From: Liolophura sinensis
Lineage: Eukaryota > Mollusca > Polyplacophora > Chitonida > Chitonidae
Length of the DNA: 60,000 nt
Assembly (NCBI RefSeq): GCF_032854445.1
Contig: NC_088301.1
Location: 1,118,001-1,178,000 of the forward strand
Reading direction: 5' to 3'
Made by a program: the position numbers and the translations under genes. This document shows, piece after piece, positions 33,601 to 47,300 of the stretch; within the stretch, counting starts at the first letter, position 1; each line of letters starts with the position of its first letter. The notes below the pieces were generated by a model, which was not told the DNA's origin, did not search any database, and saw only the letters and a list, made by a program, of their open reading frames with translations.

Positions 33601-36600
33601 ACTTTTGTAAGGTGGTAGATGTATATTTGGCTATGGGGTGGCATTAATTTTTCCTCCTCACATAGTTAAAGTTTATCAGGTACCTTATGAAGTTTAGTGG
33701 TAGTATGAGTTTGTTTTGAAATCTCAGTAAAAATGAACTGTGTGTGCTCTCTGTGTTGTAGCTATGGCTCACTCATGGACTTTGCTATTTGTGTTGGAGC
33801 TGTATGTGCCCTCTGTGTTGTAGCTGTGGCTCCCTAACTGTGTTTGCTCTCAGTCATGTATCTCTGGCTCCCTCACTGTGTGTGAACTCAGTGTTGTAGC
33901 TGTGGCTCCCTCACTGTGTGTGCACTCAGAAATGTAGCTGTGGCTCCCTCGCTGTGTGTGCTCTCACTGATGTAGCTGTGGCTCCCTCACTGTGTGTGCT
34001 CTCACTGATGTAGCTGTGGATCACTCACCATGTGTGCTCTCTGTGGCTCACTCACCATATGTGCTGCCTGTAATGTAGCTGTGGCTCCATCACTGTGTGT
34101 GCTCTCAGAGATGTAGCTGTGGCTCACTCACTGTGTGTGCTCTCACTGAAGTAGCTGTGGATCACTCACCATATGTGCTGCCTGTAATGTAGCTGTGGCT
34201 CACTCACTGCGTGTATGTTGTGTGTGGTAGGTGTAGGCTTACTCATTGTGTGTGCACTCTGCATTGTAGCTTTGGGTCACTAACTCTGTGCATTGTAGCT
34301 GTGGCTCACTCACTGTGCTGTGTGTTCTAGCTGTGACTCACTAATACTGTGTGCTCTCTGTGTTGTAGCTGCGACTCACTCGTAGTAATGAGAACCTGGA
34401 GGCCGAGAAAAGGGACCTGGCCGTGCTCCTGGAGAAGAAAACCAAAGAAATAGACTGGCTCAATGGTAATATGTTATGATGGTTAGATCAGTGATAATAT
34501 TCATGTATTTACTGATTTGATTAGTGTTTTACACAGTACTCTAGAATATTTCCCTTATAGAACGGCAGCCAGCATTAAAGTGGGACGAAATTGTGCAGAA
34601 CTCAGGGGCAACCCACTACCCTCCGCATGTTGCTGACAGACCTTCCCACATACGGCTGGAGAGAAAGCCAGCATGAGCTGGACTTGAACTCACTTCAGAG
34701 GCTCCTGGGTCGTTGTGCCGCACTGGCGTGCTATACATGTAAGATGTCATGATGATTGGCTCAAATAGTGATACAACACATTATGATGATGACTGGCTCA
34801 ATAGAAATACAACATATCATGATGACAGACTCTGTCGTAATACAGCATGTCATGATGACTAGTTCAGTGGTAATACAACATGTCATGATGACTGCCTCAG
34901 TGGTAATACAACATGTCATGATGACTAGCTCAGTGGTAATACAACATGTCATGATGACTGCCTCAGTGGTAATACAACATGTCATGATGACTGGCTCAGT
35001 GGTAATGCATCATGTCATGATGACTAGTTCAGTGGTAATACAACATGTCATGATGACTGCCTCAGTGGTAATACAACATGTCATGATGACTAGCTGAGTG
35101 GTAATACAACATGTCATGATGACTGGCTCAGTGGTAATGCATCATGTCATGATGACTGGCTCAGTGGTAATACAACATGTCATGATGACTGGCTCAGTGG
35201 TAATGCATCATGTCATGATGACTGGCTCAGTGGTAATACAACATGTCATGATGACTGGCTCAGTGGTAATGCATCATGTCCTGATGACTGCCTCAGTGGT
35301 AATACAACATGTCATGATGACTAGCTCAGTGGTAATACAACATGTCATGATGACTGGCTCAGTGGTAATGCATCATGTCATGATGACTGGCTCAGTGGCA
35401 ATGCATCATGTCCTGATGACTGGCTCAGTGGTAATACAACATGTCATGATGACTGGCTCAGTGGTAATGCATCATGTCATGATGACTGGCTCAGTGGTAA
35501 TGCATCATGTCATGATGACTGGTTCAGTGGTAATACAACATGTCATGATGACTGGCTCAGTGGTAATACAACATGTCATGATGACTGGCTCAGTGGTAAT
35601 GCATCATGTCATGATGACTGGCTCAGTGGTAATACAACATGTCATGATGACTGGCTCAGTGGTAATACAACATGTCATGAGGACTGGCTGGGCATATCCC
35701 TATCAGCTGTCCGAAGAAGTGTCCAAGTTTTTATTGGGATTTTTATTTTTGAGATTATCTAAATCACTGTCAGAGAAGGCTTTAATTCTGTTGGGGATGG
35801 ACAAACATCAGCCTTTGGGGGGGGGGGGTAATTTTGCATCTTTTTGATCAGAACAGTTCATGCATCTAAAAATATGACATGAGTAGTTATTTGCTGGAAA
35901 AATATGATTTTAAGAACAGCTGTTACTGAAATGTGTGAAAGAAGATCTGCCCTAATACTTCTAACATTTGGGACGGATATTAGTAGTGCTGAAAGTAGAA
36001 TATTACATTTCTTTTGGATAAATGAAGTATGTTCATTAAATGGTGTAACCATGTGAAAAAAAGAAACTCAGTATTCCTGCTACAATTCCATATATATTGG
36101 CTGAAGTGAGCAATACTTTCATACATGTACATTGCATGTTGTGTACAATGAATTGCTGAGAGCGTGGTTATCTCCCCTTACAGAAGAATGGAAGAGCCTT
36201 GGAGAGAAGTTGTCAGCAGCAAACAGTGCAAAATGTGAGGCATTGGCCAAGCTGGAGGAGATTCAGAGTCAGGATGTCATGGCCAAGGTTAGTGTGGATT
36301 TTACACACCCTCACATCTGTGTAAAGGTAAACCACCATATAAAGCAAGTCACATGTGAAAGGATGGGTTAAGTTGTCAACGGAAACATACATTTTTGCAG
36401 AATTTCACGTATGTTAACCTTCGAAAACACATCTGCAGTGTATGTGCCCTCACATATTAAACTTTTTCCCGTAGGAGTTTCATTTTAATTCGGACAGTAT
36501 TATGAAAAAAAATTACTATATGTTCTTAATAAAGAAACCACATGACACTGAATTTATTGTGTTTATGTGTATAGGAAAATACTGGTAATGTGAACATTTC

Positions 36601-39600
36601 CTGGGAAATTGTCAGAAAGCTTTCAAAAGTTATTATGTAGATGGTGGTTTTTCAATGTGCTATACCCAGTTTATGTAGTTTCCATTGAACTTAGGAACAA
36701 TAAACCTGCTAATCAGATAATTATAGAGGAAAGTGATGACTGAAATACTTATATACTGTAGCAAGCTTGGCAGCTGTAGAAGCTCTTTTGCAGGATTCTT
36801 TGGTTTTGATCCAGAAGTACACATTCTGACTTCATTGCCAAATCTGAATATGGCAATGAACACCAATAGAATCAGTTTTATGTGTAGTGCTGAAGAAGTA
36901 AATGCTGGTTGATATTGCAGTACAGAGAGAAACGTTCGGAGCAGGAGAATGAGATGTTGAAGCAGCAGGTTGAATGGCTGAAGACAGAACTGGACAAGAA
37001 GAGTAACGACTTGATGAACATCAGGAAAGATCAGGTAATAGCCACACCTCAAGGAGCAGAAGTTTTGATCGTCTTCTGTACTTCAAAGAGAACACCTTGT
37101 GATGAGCTTTATGGTTTTTATAGCGACGTTCAGTGTTGTATGTGGGAAAGTTATGAGGTATTAGGCTGAGTGCTGTGAACCACCCACAAATCTCATCGTC
37201 TTTATCTAAATAAGATTATTATTCAAATAAGTGCCCTAATTCTTCAACCTTTTCACACATGAACCAGCAGCTTTCAGTGCAATTAATGCACATTCTTAAT
37301 TTGATTTCAGAGACAAAACTACATTGGTTGGGTTGGCCTGTTTCAGGGTTTCACAAAAAGTATAATTTTATCAGTCTACACAGAATATTGCCTTCAGAAT
37401 ATACTTGAACAAACACCTTTCAAACATGTGAAAATGTTGGAGAAATACACTGTTACATGTAATTGAAAAGTGCAAGTTTTAGATAAGGATGCTGGTTGTG
37501 TATGAGATATTCTGAGGATATACTGTGTAAGATCTTTATCACCCTGTAAGGTCTTTATCACCCTGTAAGATCTTTATCACCCTGTAAGATCTTTATCACC
37601 CTGTAAGGTTTTTATCACCCTGTAAGATCTTTATCACCCTGTAAGGTCTTTATCACCCTGTAGGATCTTTATCACCCTGTAAGGTCTTTATCACCCTGTA
37701 AGATCTTTATCACCCTGTAAGATCTTTATCACCCTGTAGGATCTTTATCACCCTGTAAGGTCTTTATCACCCTGTAAGATCTTTATCACCCTGTAAGATC
37801 TTTATCACCCTGTAGGATCTTTATCACCCTGTAAGATTTTTATCACCCTGTAAGATCTTTATCACCCTGTAAGATCTTTATCACCCTGTAAGGTTTTTAT
37901 CACCCTGTAAGGTTTTTATCACCCTGTAAGATCTTTATCACCCTGTAAGGTTTTTATCACCCTGTAAGATCTTTATCACCCTGTAAGATCTTTATCACCC
38001 TGTAAGATCTTTATCACCCTGTAAGGTTTTTATCACCCTGTAAGATCTTTATCACCCTGTAAGATCTTTATCACCCTGTAAGGTCTTTATCACCCTGTAA
38101 GATCTTTATCACCCTGTAAGATCTTTATCACCCTGTAAGGTTTTTATCACCCTGTAAGATCTTTATCACCCTGTAAGGTTTTTATCACCCTGTAAGGTCT
38201 TTATCACCCTGTAAGGTCTTTATCACCCTGTAAGATCTTTATCACCCTGTAAGGTCTTTATCACCCTGTAAGGTTTTTATCACCCTGTAAGGTCTTTATC
38301 ACCCTGTAAGATCTTTATCACCCTGTAAGGTCTTTATCACCCTGTAAGATCTTTATCACCCTGTAAGATCTTTATCACCCTGTAAGGTCTTTATCACCCT
38401 GTAAGGTCTTTATCTGTCATAGCTCATCTTTGTATTGTGAACTTAAATGAGAAATTAGGGTCTTGGTAATGCGTATGAAATACTGACAACTTAAGGCCTA
38501 AGGTGATTTTTCTTTCTCACCAAGTCATCTTACAGTGAGATATCACATTGAAGAAGTTGCATGTTTTCTAATATTTGTTGCAGGCCAGGTGATAAATGGT
38601 AATTTTGTCTGCCAGATTTTGATGTATTGTTAATGCTTTAATGTTTTTATTTTGTAGTCATCAAGTTTACTGGAGCTGCAAAGTCAACTGGATGAGAAAA
38701 CGCATTCTGTGAGTGGTGTGAAATGCTACCATTTATTAAAGAGCCTTTGTAAAAAAACAAACCCTTTCAAAAATTTTAACTCTGCACATATTTATTATCC
38801 CACTCTTCAACAAAACAGACATCTAGTTTGGGTGTACGGTTCTGTCTGTCCATCCATTGAACTTTGATTCCTGTACCATAACTGCTCCAGATATTGTCTA
38901 ATATAAAATGAAATACTATGTGTAGATTTATTTTGTGACCCAAAGGGTCAAGTTTACTACATGTGTGAGTTTCACTTGAATGATAGATTACTCCAGATTC
39001 TTTGCATGACCAAAGATAAAGACTGGTTATATGGACTGCTGTGTGAAGTGCACACCATTTTGCCACATTTTGAAGGAAAAAGCCTCGCAGATTTAAGGTG
39101 TCCTCGCGGAGACAATTTTTTCTGTGACAAAAATCAACAAGCCTGTAGTCAGTGAGGCTGTAGGTTCAAACCCAGGCTCTGCTAGTTTTTTGGCCATGAC
39201 TTTACACGGTTCCAAATTACCATTGACTTGTTGGATGTCTGGCCCAAAAATGGTTATGTGAAGCACTAACAAATGTCCGGTTGAGGATTTGGCGATGAAA
39301 ACTTGCATATACATGAAATTTTGTTACTTCCGTCTTTTTCCCCGACTGACATTCGAGTGGATTCGTAGCGGTGCCTTTTATTTGTAAGAAAACGTCAAAT
39401 TACTTCAAATCATCGATTCATCTGAAAATCGTGTTTCTATGAAATGTATCAGACTTCCTGTGCGAGACTTTCCCTGTTACGAACATGGATTACCCTGTTC
39501 CTGTGGCTTTTCATTGAGTAAAGAGATGCAAGGCGCATATCGTGACGTGAAGTTCACAGGGACTGGAGGAATATGTTAGTCATCGGCATCGGCAGCGAAA

Positions 39601-41317
39601 CAAAAAATGTCGGTCCCTCAAACCTACCAGCCTACTTAAATTTGGGTTTACCAAGATATCAACTAATGAACCGACCCAAATGATGATGCTAATCTAACAA
39701 CGGCGTCAGCTAGGTGATGATATTTCAAGAAAGATTGGAAGCGATGCATTGCGAAAAGTGTGAAAATTACATTGAACGAAAATAACCCTCCAGGTCAGTT
39801 ATAAAGACAGCTACATGTCAAAACCAAGTACAAACTCAGTGCATTTATTCTTATATTGGCCAACAGTTCAGTGCGTAAAAATTTTGCTCTGTGAGTTGCA
39901 AAAATGTCCGGTAACTTTTAGGGATCAAGAGGACAATTGTCCTGTCGGCTTTACTTCTAATTTCCGTCCCTGCGTTTAATGATAAGTAGATTGTTATACA
40001 CTCCTAGTACCATGGCTGAAAAATAATCCAGGGATGTTAATTGCAGTTTTATAAGACACTGATCTAGAACTACATGAATCCAAAGTGTTGTGTCCTCTCA
40101 TCCATTAAACATTTACACGAAAATTGTGCAAAGGGACCAGGTCTCAGGGACCAGAGGGACCAGGTCTCAGGGACCAAAGGGACCAGGTCTCAGGGACCAG
40201 AGAGACCAGGTCTCAGGGGAACAAAGGGACCAGGTCTCAGGGGAACAAAGGGGCCAGGTCTCAGGGGAACAAAGGGACCAGGTCTCAGGGGATATTTGAC
40301 TCACAAGCATGTCTCAGGGGAACAAAGGGGCCAGGTCTCAGGGGAACAAAGGGACCAGGTCTCAGGGATATTTGACTCACAAGCATGTCTCAGGGACCAA
40401 GGGACCAGGTCTCAGGGGCCAAAGGGACCAGGTCTCAGGGACCAAAGGGACCAGGTCTCAGGAGAACAAAGGGACCAGGTCTCAGGGGAACAAAGGGACC
40501 AGGTCTCTGGGGAACAAAGGGACCAGGTCTCAGGGACCAAAGGGACCAGGTCTCAGGGACCAAAGGGACCAGGTCTCAGGGGAACAAAGGGACCAGGTCT
40601 CAGGGGAACAAAGGGACCAGGTCTCAGGGGAACAAAGGGACCAGGTCTCAGGGGACATTTGACTCACAGGCAGATTCCTGGCTCATGCAGACATCCGGTG
40701 CACAAGGCTACAGCATGGTGAGCAACATGCTCAAAGACACTGAGATGTGGTTTGTAGTATAAGGTCTTCTAACCATGAGACACATGGGGCATGAGCTCTA
40801 TCCCAGTCTTGGACAGGGAAGGTTCCCCACTTGATGCTTTGTGACAGTAAACAGTCAGTAGCTTTATGAGGCCAGTTGAGCAGTTGTGTATCATTTGAAG
40901 ACCACTTGTCTTCCACCAACATAATGTACAAGGCTACATTGCCAAAGGCTAGTGCTCTCCTCTGGGCACTTTGGTTTTCACAGTTCATAAAACTGTCTGC
41001 CATTGAATAAGTAAGTTTTTTTTAGTACGATGTTAAACACTCAATCAAATAATAAATAAATGTAATGCTGACTTAATGCGTTTGATTATTTTATACTGAA
41101 AAAAATGAGTATCTAATTTACTGTTTGGTTGAAAAGAGAGTTTTGGTGATAGGAGTCAAAACTAAGAAAGTTTCACTGTGATAAGTTGTGATTAAACTTG
41201 TGAATGAGTGTTTGTTTTCTGCAGGCCAACCTGCTTCAGGATATCGTGGACAGCCTGAGGAGTGAGAAGGAAAGTTTGGCCAGGAGAATCAACGAGCTCA
41301 TTGAGAAGCAAAAGGAT
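30648..41317 (+). CDS. TPR: TPR exons 1-8 (residues 1-265)
   Basis: Exons: 30648-30804, 32324-32428, 32917-32990, 34369-34465, 36184-36287, 36921-37034, 38658-38708, 41225-41317. They encode the N-terminal coiled coil starting MAGSGLLSNIIDQSEL. Introns here are large for the exon sizes because they hold tandem arrays (introns 3, 4, 6, 7 and 8). Exon 7 (17 codons) is the shortest and least conserved, so its borders are the least certain. Confidence 0.9.
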
Positions 41318-44300
41318 GTGAGTTATCAGTCTATTTTCCTTCATTGTGGACTTGTGGATAATGAGAAAAACGTCAGTTTTGTTGTGGACTTTTGGATAAT
41401 GAGAAAAACATCAGTTTTTTGTTGTGGACTTGTGGATAATGAGAAAACGTCAGTTTTTGTTTTGGACTCGTGGATAATGAGAAAAACGTCAGTTTTTTGT
41501 TGTGGACTTGCGGATAATGAGAAAAACGTCAGTTTTTTGTTGTGGACTCGTGGATAATGAGAAAAACGTCAGTTTTTTGTTGTGGACTTCTGGATAATGA
41601 GAAAAACGTCAATTTTTTGTTGTGTACATGTGGATAATGAGAAAAACGTCAGTTTTTTGTGGACAGAATACTTTATAGTTGCATGAAAGTAGGAGCAAGA
41701 TAATATGTCTACATGATAATATGGGGGATTTAAATAAACAGTAATCTGCTGAACTGTTTTCCAGTCTTTGCCTCTGGTTAAGGTAGAGGGTTTGCTTCCA
41801 GCGCCCAAGGGTTTGGATTGTACCATGTATTTCTGGAAATTCTTTACAGGCTGCAGAGAGCTATGCTCAAAGTGAAGAACAGTTCAAGTTGAATTAGAGT
41901 CACAAAAGAGGCTTGCCAACCTTTATAAAGTAAGATTTTTACATTCTATTCATTTATTATTCTATGCAGCAAGTTTTAATGTTCTGTTGAGTATGGTATG
42001 GATGTGTTATAATCCAATGGCCTCTGTACTGTGCAAAGGCTTTTGACTTCACTTTCTCCAGTTCACAAGATGGTGAAACCAAATCGTTGTTGTTGTTGTT
42101 TACTTCCTCCTGTAAAGAATGTGGTGTAAGTGATGGTCAGCAGAGATGGAAACCATGGTAACCATGGAGATTGTTTAACCCATTACTGTCCATTGTAATA
42201 CAGGAAGCCTCTGAAGAGGCAGAAACCAAATCTAATGAGCTGTACAGAGCCACTGAGGAGCTGAGACGACTTGGTGTGGAGGCCTCCCAAGGTGAGCACG
42301 TCCCTGTCTTTACTCTGCACCACAGATTAACAAGCCATTGGCCACAAGATCAGTTCTGTACTATAACAATGTGAAATGTGAATTCACAAGATTTGAATAC
42401 AGGATCATACATTCAGGAAAGTTTGAGAAGCTCATAAACTTTTTATTTCAACACCTGTTGTCTGTGTCACATAATGTTCTAAACAGTGGTAGAGTGAAAT
42501 CTGTAACTAGGATGAAATTAAATACCTAATACAGCATTTCTTTGTTTTCAGCATATGAATCTCTGGAAAAGTCTATTGAATCTCTCAAAGAGAAACACAG
42601 AGAAGAGTTGGCTGAAAAAGGTGAGTATAAAACTGACCTGAATTTCCTTTCATCATTTCCCCCCCCCCCCCTCCACCCCCACTTTAGTTCTCTTGTAGTT
42701 GAGGGATTAAATTAGTTATTTTAGATTACAGTGAATCATGTTTGTTTATAGTATTGTGTATAAAATGATTTCTTTTTGTTGATGATGAATTTCTGATATT
42801 GTCTCTTTTATGAAAAAAAGAAAAGCTGTTTTAACCTGAGGCGTTGTTTAATAATTTGTTGAGAAATAATTTGTAAATAAATAATCAAATAAATCAAAGC
42901 ACGACTAGACTTTTACCACTTCTGGTAGCCTGATGTCTATGAAGTTCATGATAATGGTTAAACAACACAGAAAAAATGTAGAGGGAATGTACTGGATTTG
43001 AGCCGTAGACTGCCAGGCATCATTTACAACTGGCCAAGTACAGAAGACTATAACAGAGATTAGGTGGCTTTGATCTTCTGCTGATACCTGAGGACAAAAG
43101 ACAGAAGGAATACATTGTTGTCAAGTTCGTGCTGAGAACAGACGACAGAAAGAATACATTGTGGCAGAGCTGATGACCCTTGCCACGGTAGACTGCAGTC
43201 AATAGATTCATGCAGTCAAGCATGAAGCTCTCGTGATATTTACATAAAACGGTTTTGTCAAATTTATATTTTTGGGGGTCAAAACATGAAAACAACACAA
43301 AGTACAAAAAAATTTGTGCAAATTTGTAATCGTGAAGTCAGTAGGCACGAGATAGTGTGCTTGTGTAATGATTTTAAGCAGTTTTAAAATTTAACATACT
43401 TTTGAGCCAAGTTCATTGGTCAGTTTTGGCCTGATTTGCATAAGGAAAAGTTTATCTCCATAGGTTTAGCCGTTTTGGAGGACGAGATTTTTTTTTAGCT
43501 AATCAATAAAATTCAAAATGGCCGCAAAATCATGTGACTGGAAAAACAGCAGAAAACGCTAAAAGTTGCTTCATATGTTCCTCATTAAAACTCCAAAGTT
43601 TGGTTTTTCTACCTTTACCAGTTTTTGAGATACTGCAATTTTATGAGTTGACTAAGAACAATAATGTAAGACTGATAAGGAATAGACTGGACTTGAACTG
43701 CAGATCTAGTGTGCATTAGTTTTCCCAAAAAAAAAAAAGAAAAAAAAAACAGAAAAAAGTTTGGCAAGATTTAACTGCATTTGAACCTCAGACAGCTAGA
43801 GACAATGTGCATTGGGGCTTGAGGGCAACAATTGGATTGGCTCTGTACGCTCTAAATAAATTGTATGCTGAATAGTAGAAATAAGCACACAAAAAGAAGA
43901 AAAAACTCGAGAAAAAAAAAAAAAAACAAGAAATGGGACCGGTACGTGTATGGGATTTGAACCCTAGACTGCCAGGCATCATGTACAATTCGCCAAGTAC
44001 TGAACACAGTTGTTTCCACGGTAAACTGCAGTTAATAGTTTCATGCAGTCTACGTCAAAGCTCCCGTGTTATTTACATCGGGCAGTTTTGTCAAATTTTT
44101 GTTGGTTTCTTGGTCATAACATGAAAACAACACACAGTACAAAAAAAAATTCTTGCAAATTTGTAATCGTGACACCAAGGAGCACCAGATAGTGTGTTTG
44201 TTTAACAGTTATAAAATTGACCTACCTTTGAGCCAAGTTCATGGGTCAGTTTTGGCCTTATTTGAACACCAAACTTTTTTTACAATCGGGGTGTGGTGAT

Positions 44301-47300
44301 CCACCTAAAAACGAAAAGTTTATCTCGATAGGTTTAGCCCTTGTGGAGAAGATTTTTTTTTGGCTGATCAATAAAATTCAAAATGGCTGCCAAATCACGT
44401 GACTGGTAAAACAGTACAAAACCACCAAAAGCTGCTTCACATTTTCCTCAGTAAGGCTCCAAAGTTTGGTTTTTCTACTTTTACCAGTTTCCGAGATACT
44501 GCAATGTTACGAGTCGACTAAGAATAATAATAATAATCCCCTAATTAAAAGCTTTATTGAGAGGTTTTGCTCACCAAATACTGATGGCTTCTGCTTCATG
44601 TAGTTGACCAATAATGTCTACTATAATGTCAACAAAATATTCTGAGGGCAAAGGAAGATACCTGTCAAAAATGAGTAAATACAGTTTGCTAACTTGTGAA
44701 AAGGAATAAAGAATTGCATTTTAATTTCTTCTCTTGTTTGCATGTAGACGTAAGGATAAATGCTTTAGTAGAAGAGCTGGAGAATGCCAATGCCTTGATG
44801 AAAACAGCCAAACTAAAAGGTAAATGTGATTACTGTATATCGTTTACATCTGTTGACATTTCCTCCAACTGGTACATCCAAACCAAACCATGTTTCTGGT
44901 ATCTTAGCTTTGTTATTTACTTACCTTCTTTTGAAATTAATAGTATGCATTTCTGTTGTTAAGAGTTGCTTTCCAGATAATAAAAAGTTCGATTTGCACG
45001 TGAAAAGGTTGATTTTCCAATATTAGGTTAAACATGTTCAGATATATGTATTTTATTGCAGAGGCCTAATGCTAGTGGTTATCTTTTTATTTAAAAGTAG
45101 AATCAATTAAAAGAAGAAAGAAAGAAATATTTTTTTCTCTTGAAACTGGTCTTGACTGGGGACATTTGTTTAGAGTATAAAGTTTCATCACAAACATCAC
45201 TGTGTGAGGATTGTGCTGTTTTAGGGTTAGAACTGACAGAAGAAGGGATCGAGGCCTTGTCCCCTGCTGCGGCAGCTGCCAGTAAGATGCTCAAGTCTGG
45301 CATGACACTCACACAGGTAGGCACACAGATTTTAGCACCTTCCTTTGTATGTTATACTCTTTCGTTTTCTACAAACTGGCTTTTGTAGAACTAACAGTTA
45401 AATTAAATGCTAATTTCTTAGTGTCAACAATTTAATTCAGGAGCAGATTGTGTTATCATTTGCGATGGTTATGCATTGTAACATTTGTTTTTGAGGGTTC
45501 CATGCAGGCTTGTTAAATTTACTCCCACATATCCACATTCGTGTCTAAGTAAACTTAAATAAAGAAACAAAGAAATATATATATATATATATATATCAAG
45601 ATTTTTGATTTTATGACAGGCCTATGACATGCCCTTTTGCTTTTCTAGATCTACAATGAGTATGTGAAGAATTATGATGCCCTTCAGGAAGAGAGGGAAG
45701 AAAGTGAGCGCCTTCGTGAATATGTGGAGCAAATCATGGAGGTGAGCTGTAGTGGACAAAACTCCTGAGTTATTGTTTGTAGAGTTACCGTTTGTAGAAT
45801 GCCAGATGTCTAGTTTTCCACTAGGAGGTTGTTTCATTTAATGAGCACGGTATAAAGAAGGAAGACCTTGGCACTGCTCTTGTGATGTTACAAAAGTACT
45901 TATGATAACCTGAAGGAAGCGTTAAGGGAATCACGTGCATTTGTAGCATGTTTTGATGTAACTGATTATTGAACAGGAAATAGAAGAGAAGGCCCCATTA
46001 CTGACGAAACAGAGGGAGAATTACGAAGAGGCTTTGCAAACCATCACGCGACTGACCCAGCAGCTGGATCTCGCAATGCATGTAAGTAGTCTACAGTAGG
46101 AACGCCAAAGTGGAGCCAAACAAAAGCCCAAAACCAAGTCTGTAATATTCCATTCTTGCCTCATGATATGTTAACATAATATCTTTATTTACCGCAGGTA
46201 GCACAGTCGATTGACAGTGCAACTGATCTTCCCCAAGGCCTTCACAGAGATAACAATATATAGGACACATGTACTTCAAATTAATCAAAGAATATATAAA
46301 AATATACAACAAGAAAAAGCATTGTGTAGTTTGAAAAACAAAGGTACAGATTCATATTTACAAAAAGAGACAACACAATCAATAGTGCTGTCCCCTCAAC
46401 TGTCCCACCCAGCAAGAGAAGTAGGGTAGTAGGAGACGGCCCATTACAGTCTCCTTTCCACCCACCTGCTGATTATAACTGAAACATTTCAGGTAAGAGA
46501 TGCCTGTATGGATATCCAGGTGGTTGACCTTGTCCAGATCAATATTTGAGTACCACGTTTGTATTTCAGAGGGAAATATATCACTAGCCTTAGTTGTATG
46601 CAATGACTTTGTTAGGTTAATTGACAGCTGCCTGTGAGGTAGTACAGTACAAGTGTTTGCTGAGGGTGTGTTTGACATTTCCAGGAAGTGGAGAGTATGA
46701 GGACAGAAAGCGAGGACAACCAGAGGAAGGCCAGTCACTTCCAGAGAGAGGTTCAGAAAGTCAAGCAGCAAAATGTGGATCTCAGCCAACAGGTAAGTTT
46801 GTTAACTCACACGTGCATGGATGTGAAACATTTGGCTATGTTTGAACTAGCAGTTTTCTTGTTCGGTAATGCATGTTTCACATGGTTTTATACATTTAGA
46901 TTACTTTGCAGCAGAACTCCAGTACCTCCTCACACCTGTTATTCATTTTCCTGCCTGCCATTGATGTGTCTGTCAGTAACATAAATCTAATGGAACAGAA
47001 CTGGTTGCTCAAAGTTGTCTGCTCTGACTTGTTCTATGATAGTAACTGTCACATGATAACCTGTCTATTTTCCCACTGAAACATGTGAAATGCAATGTAA
47101 AAATCAACTAAGTAAGACCGTAGTAAAGTAAATAAATCTTCCCCCACCCAGGTGCGTTTCCTGCTGAAGGAGGTGGAGGAGCTACGAGGAGGGCGAGTCG
47201 TACGCGAGGATGAGACTTTCTCTGACGTGACCTGCTCCTCCCAGGCTGTCTCTCAGAGGCTTGTTAACTTCAGGTAACATCTTGACATACATGGGACAGA

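Noticed and set aside
37520-38412. CRISPR-like appearance of short regular repeats
   Set aside because: Repeats are contiguous with no unique spacers, and the DNA is animal.
46211-46429. 72-codon ORF in TPR intron 15
   Set aside because: Inside an intron with good flanking exon borders; no recognisable protein and no retroelement motif.
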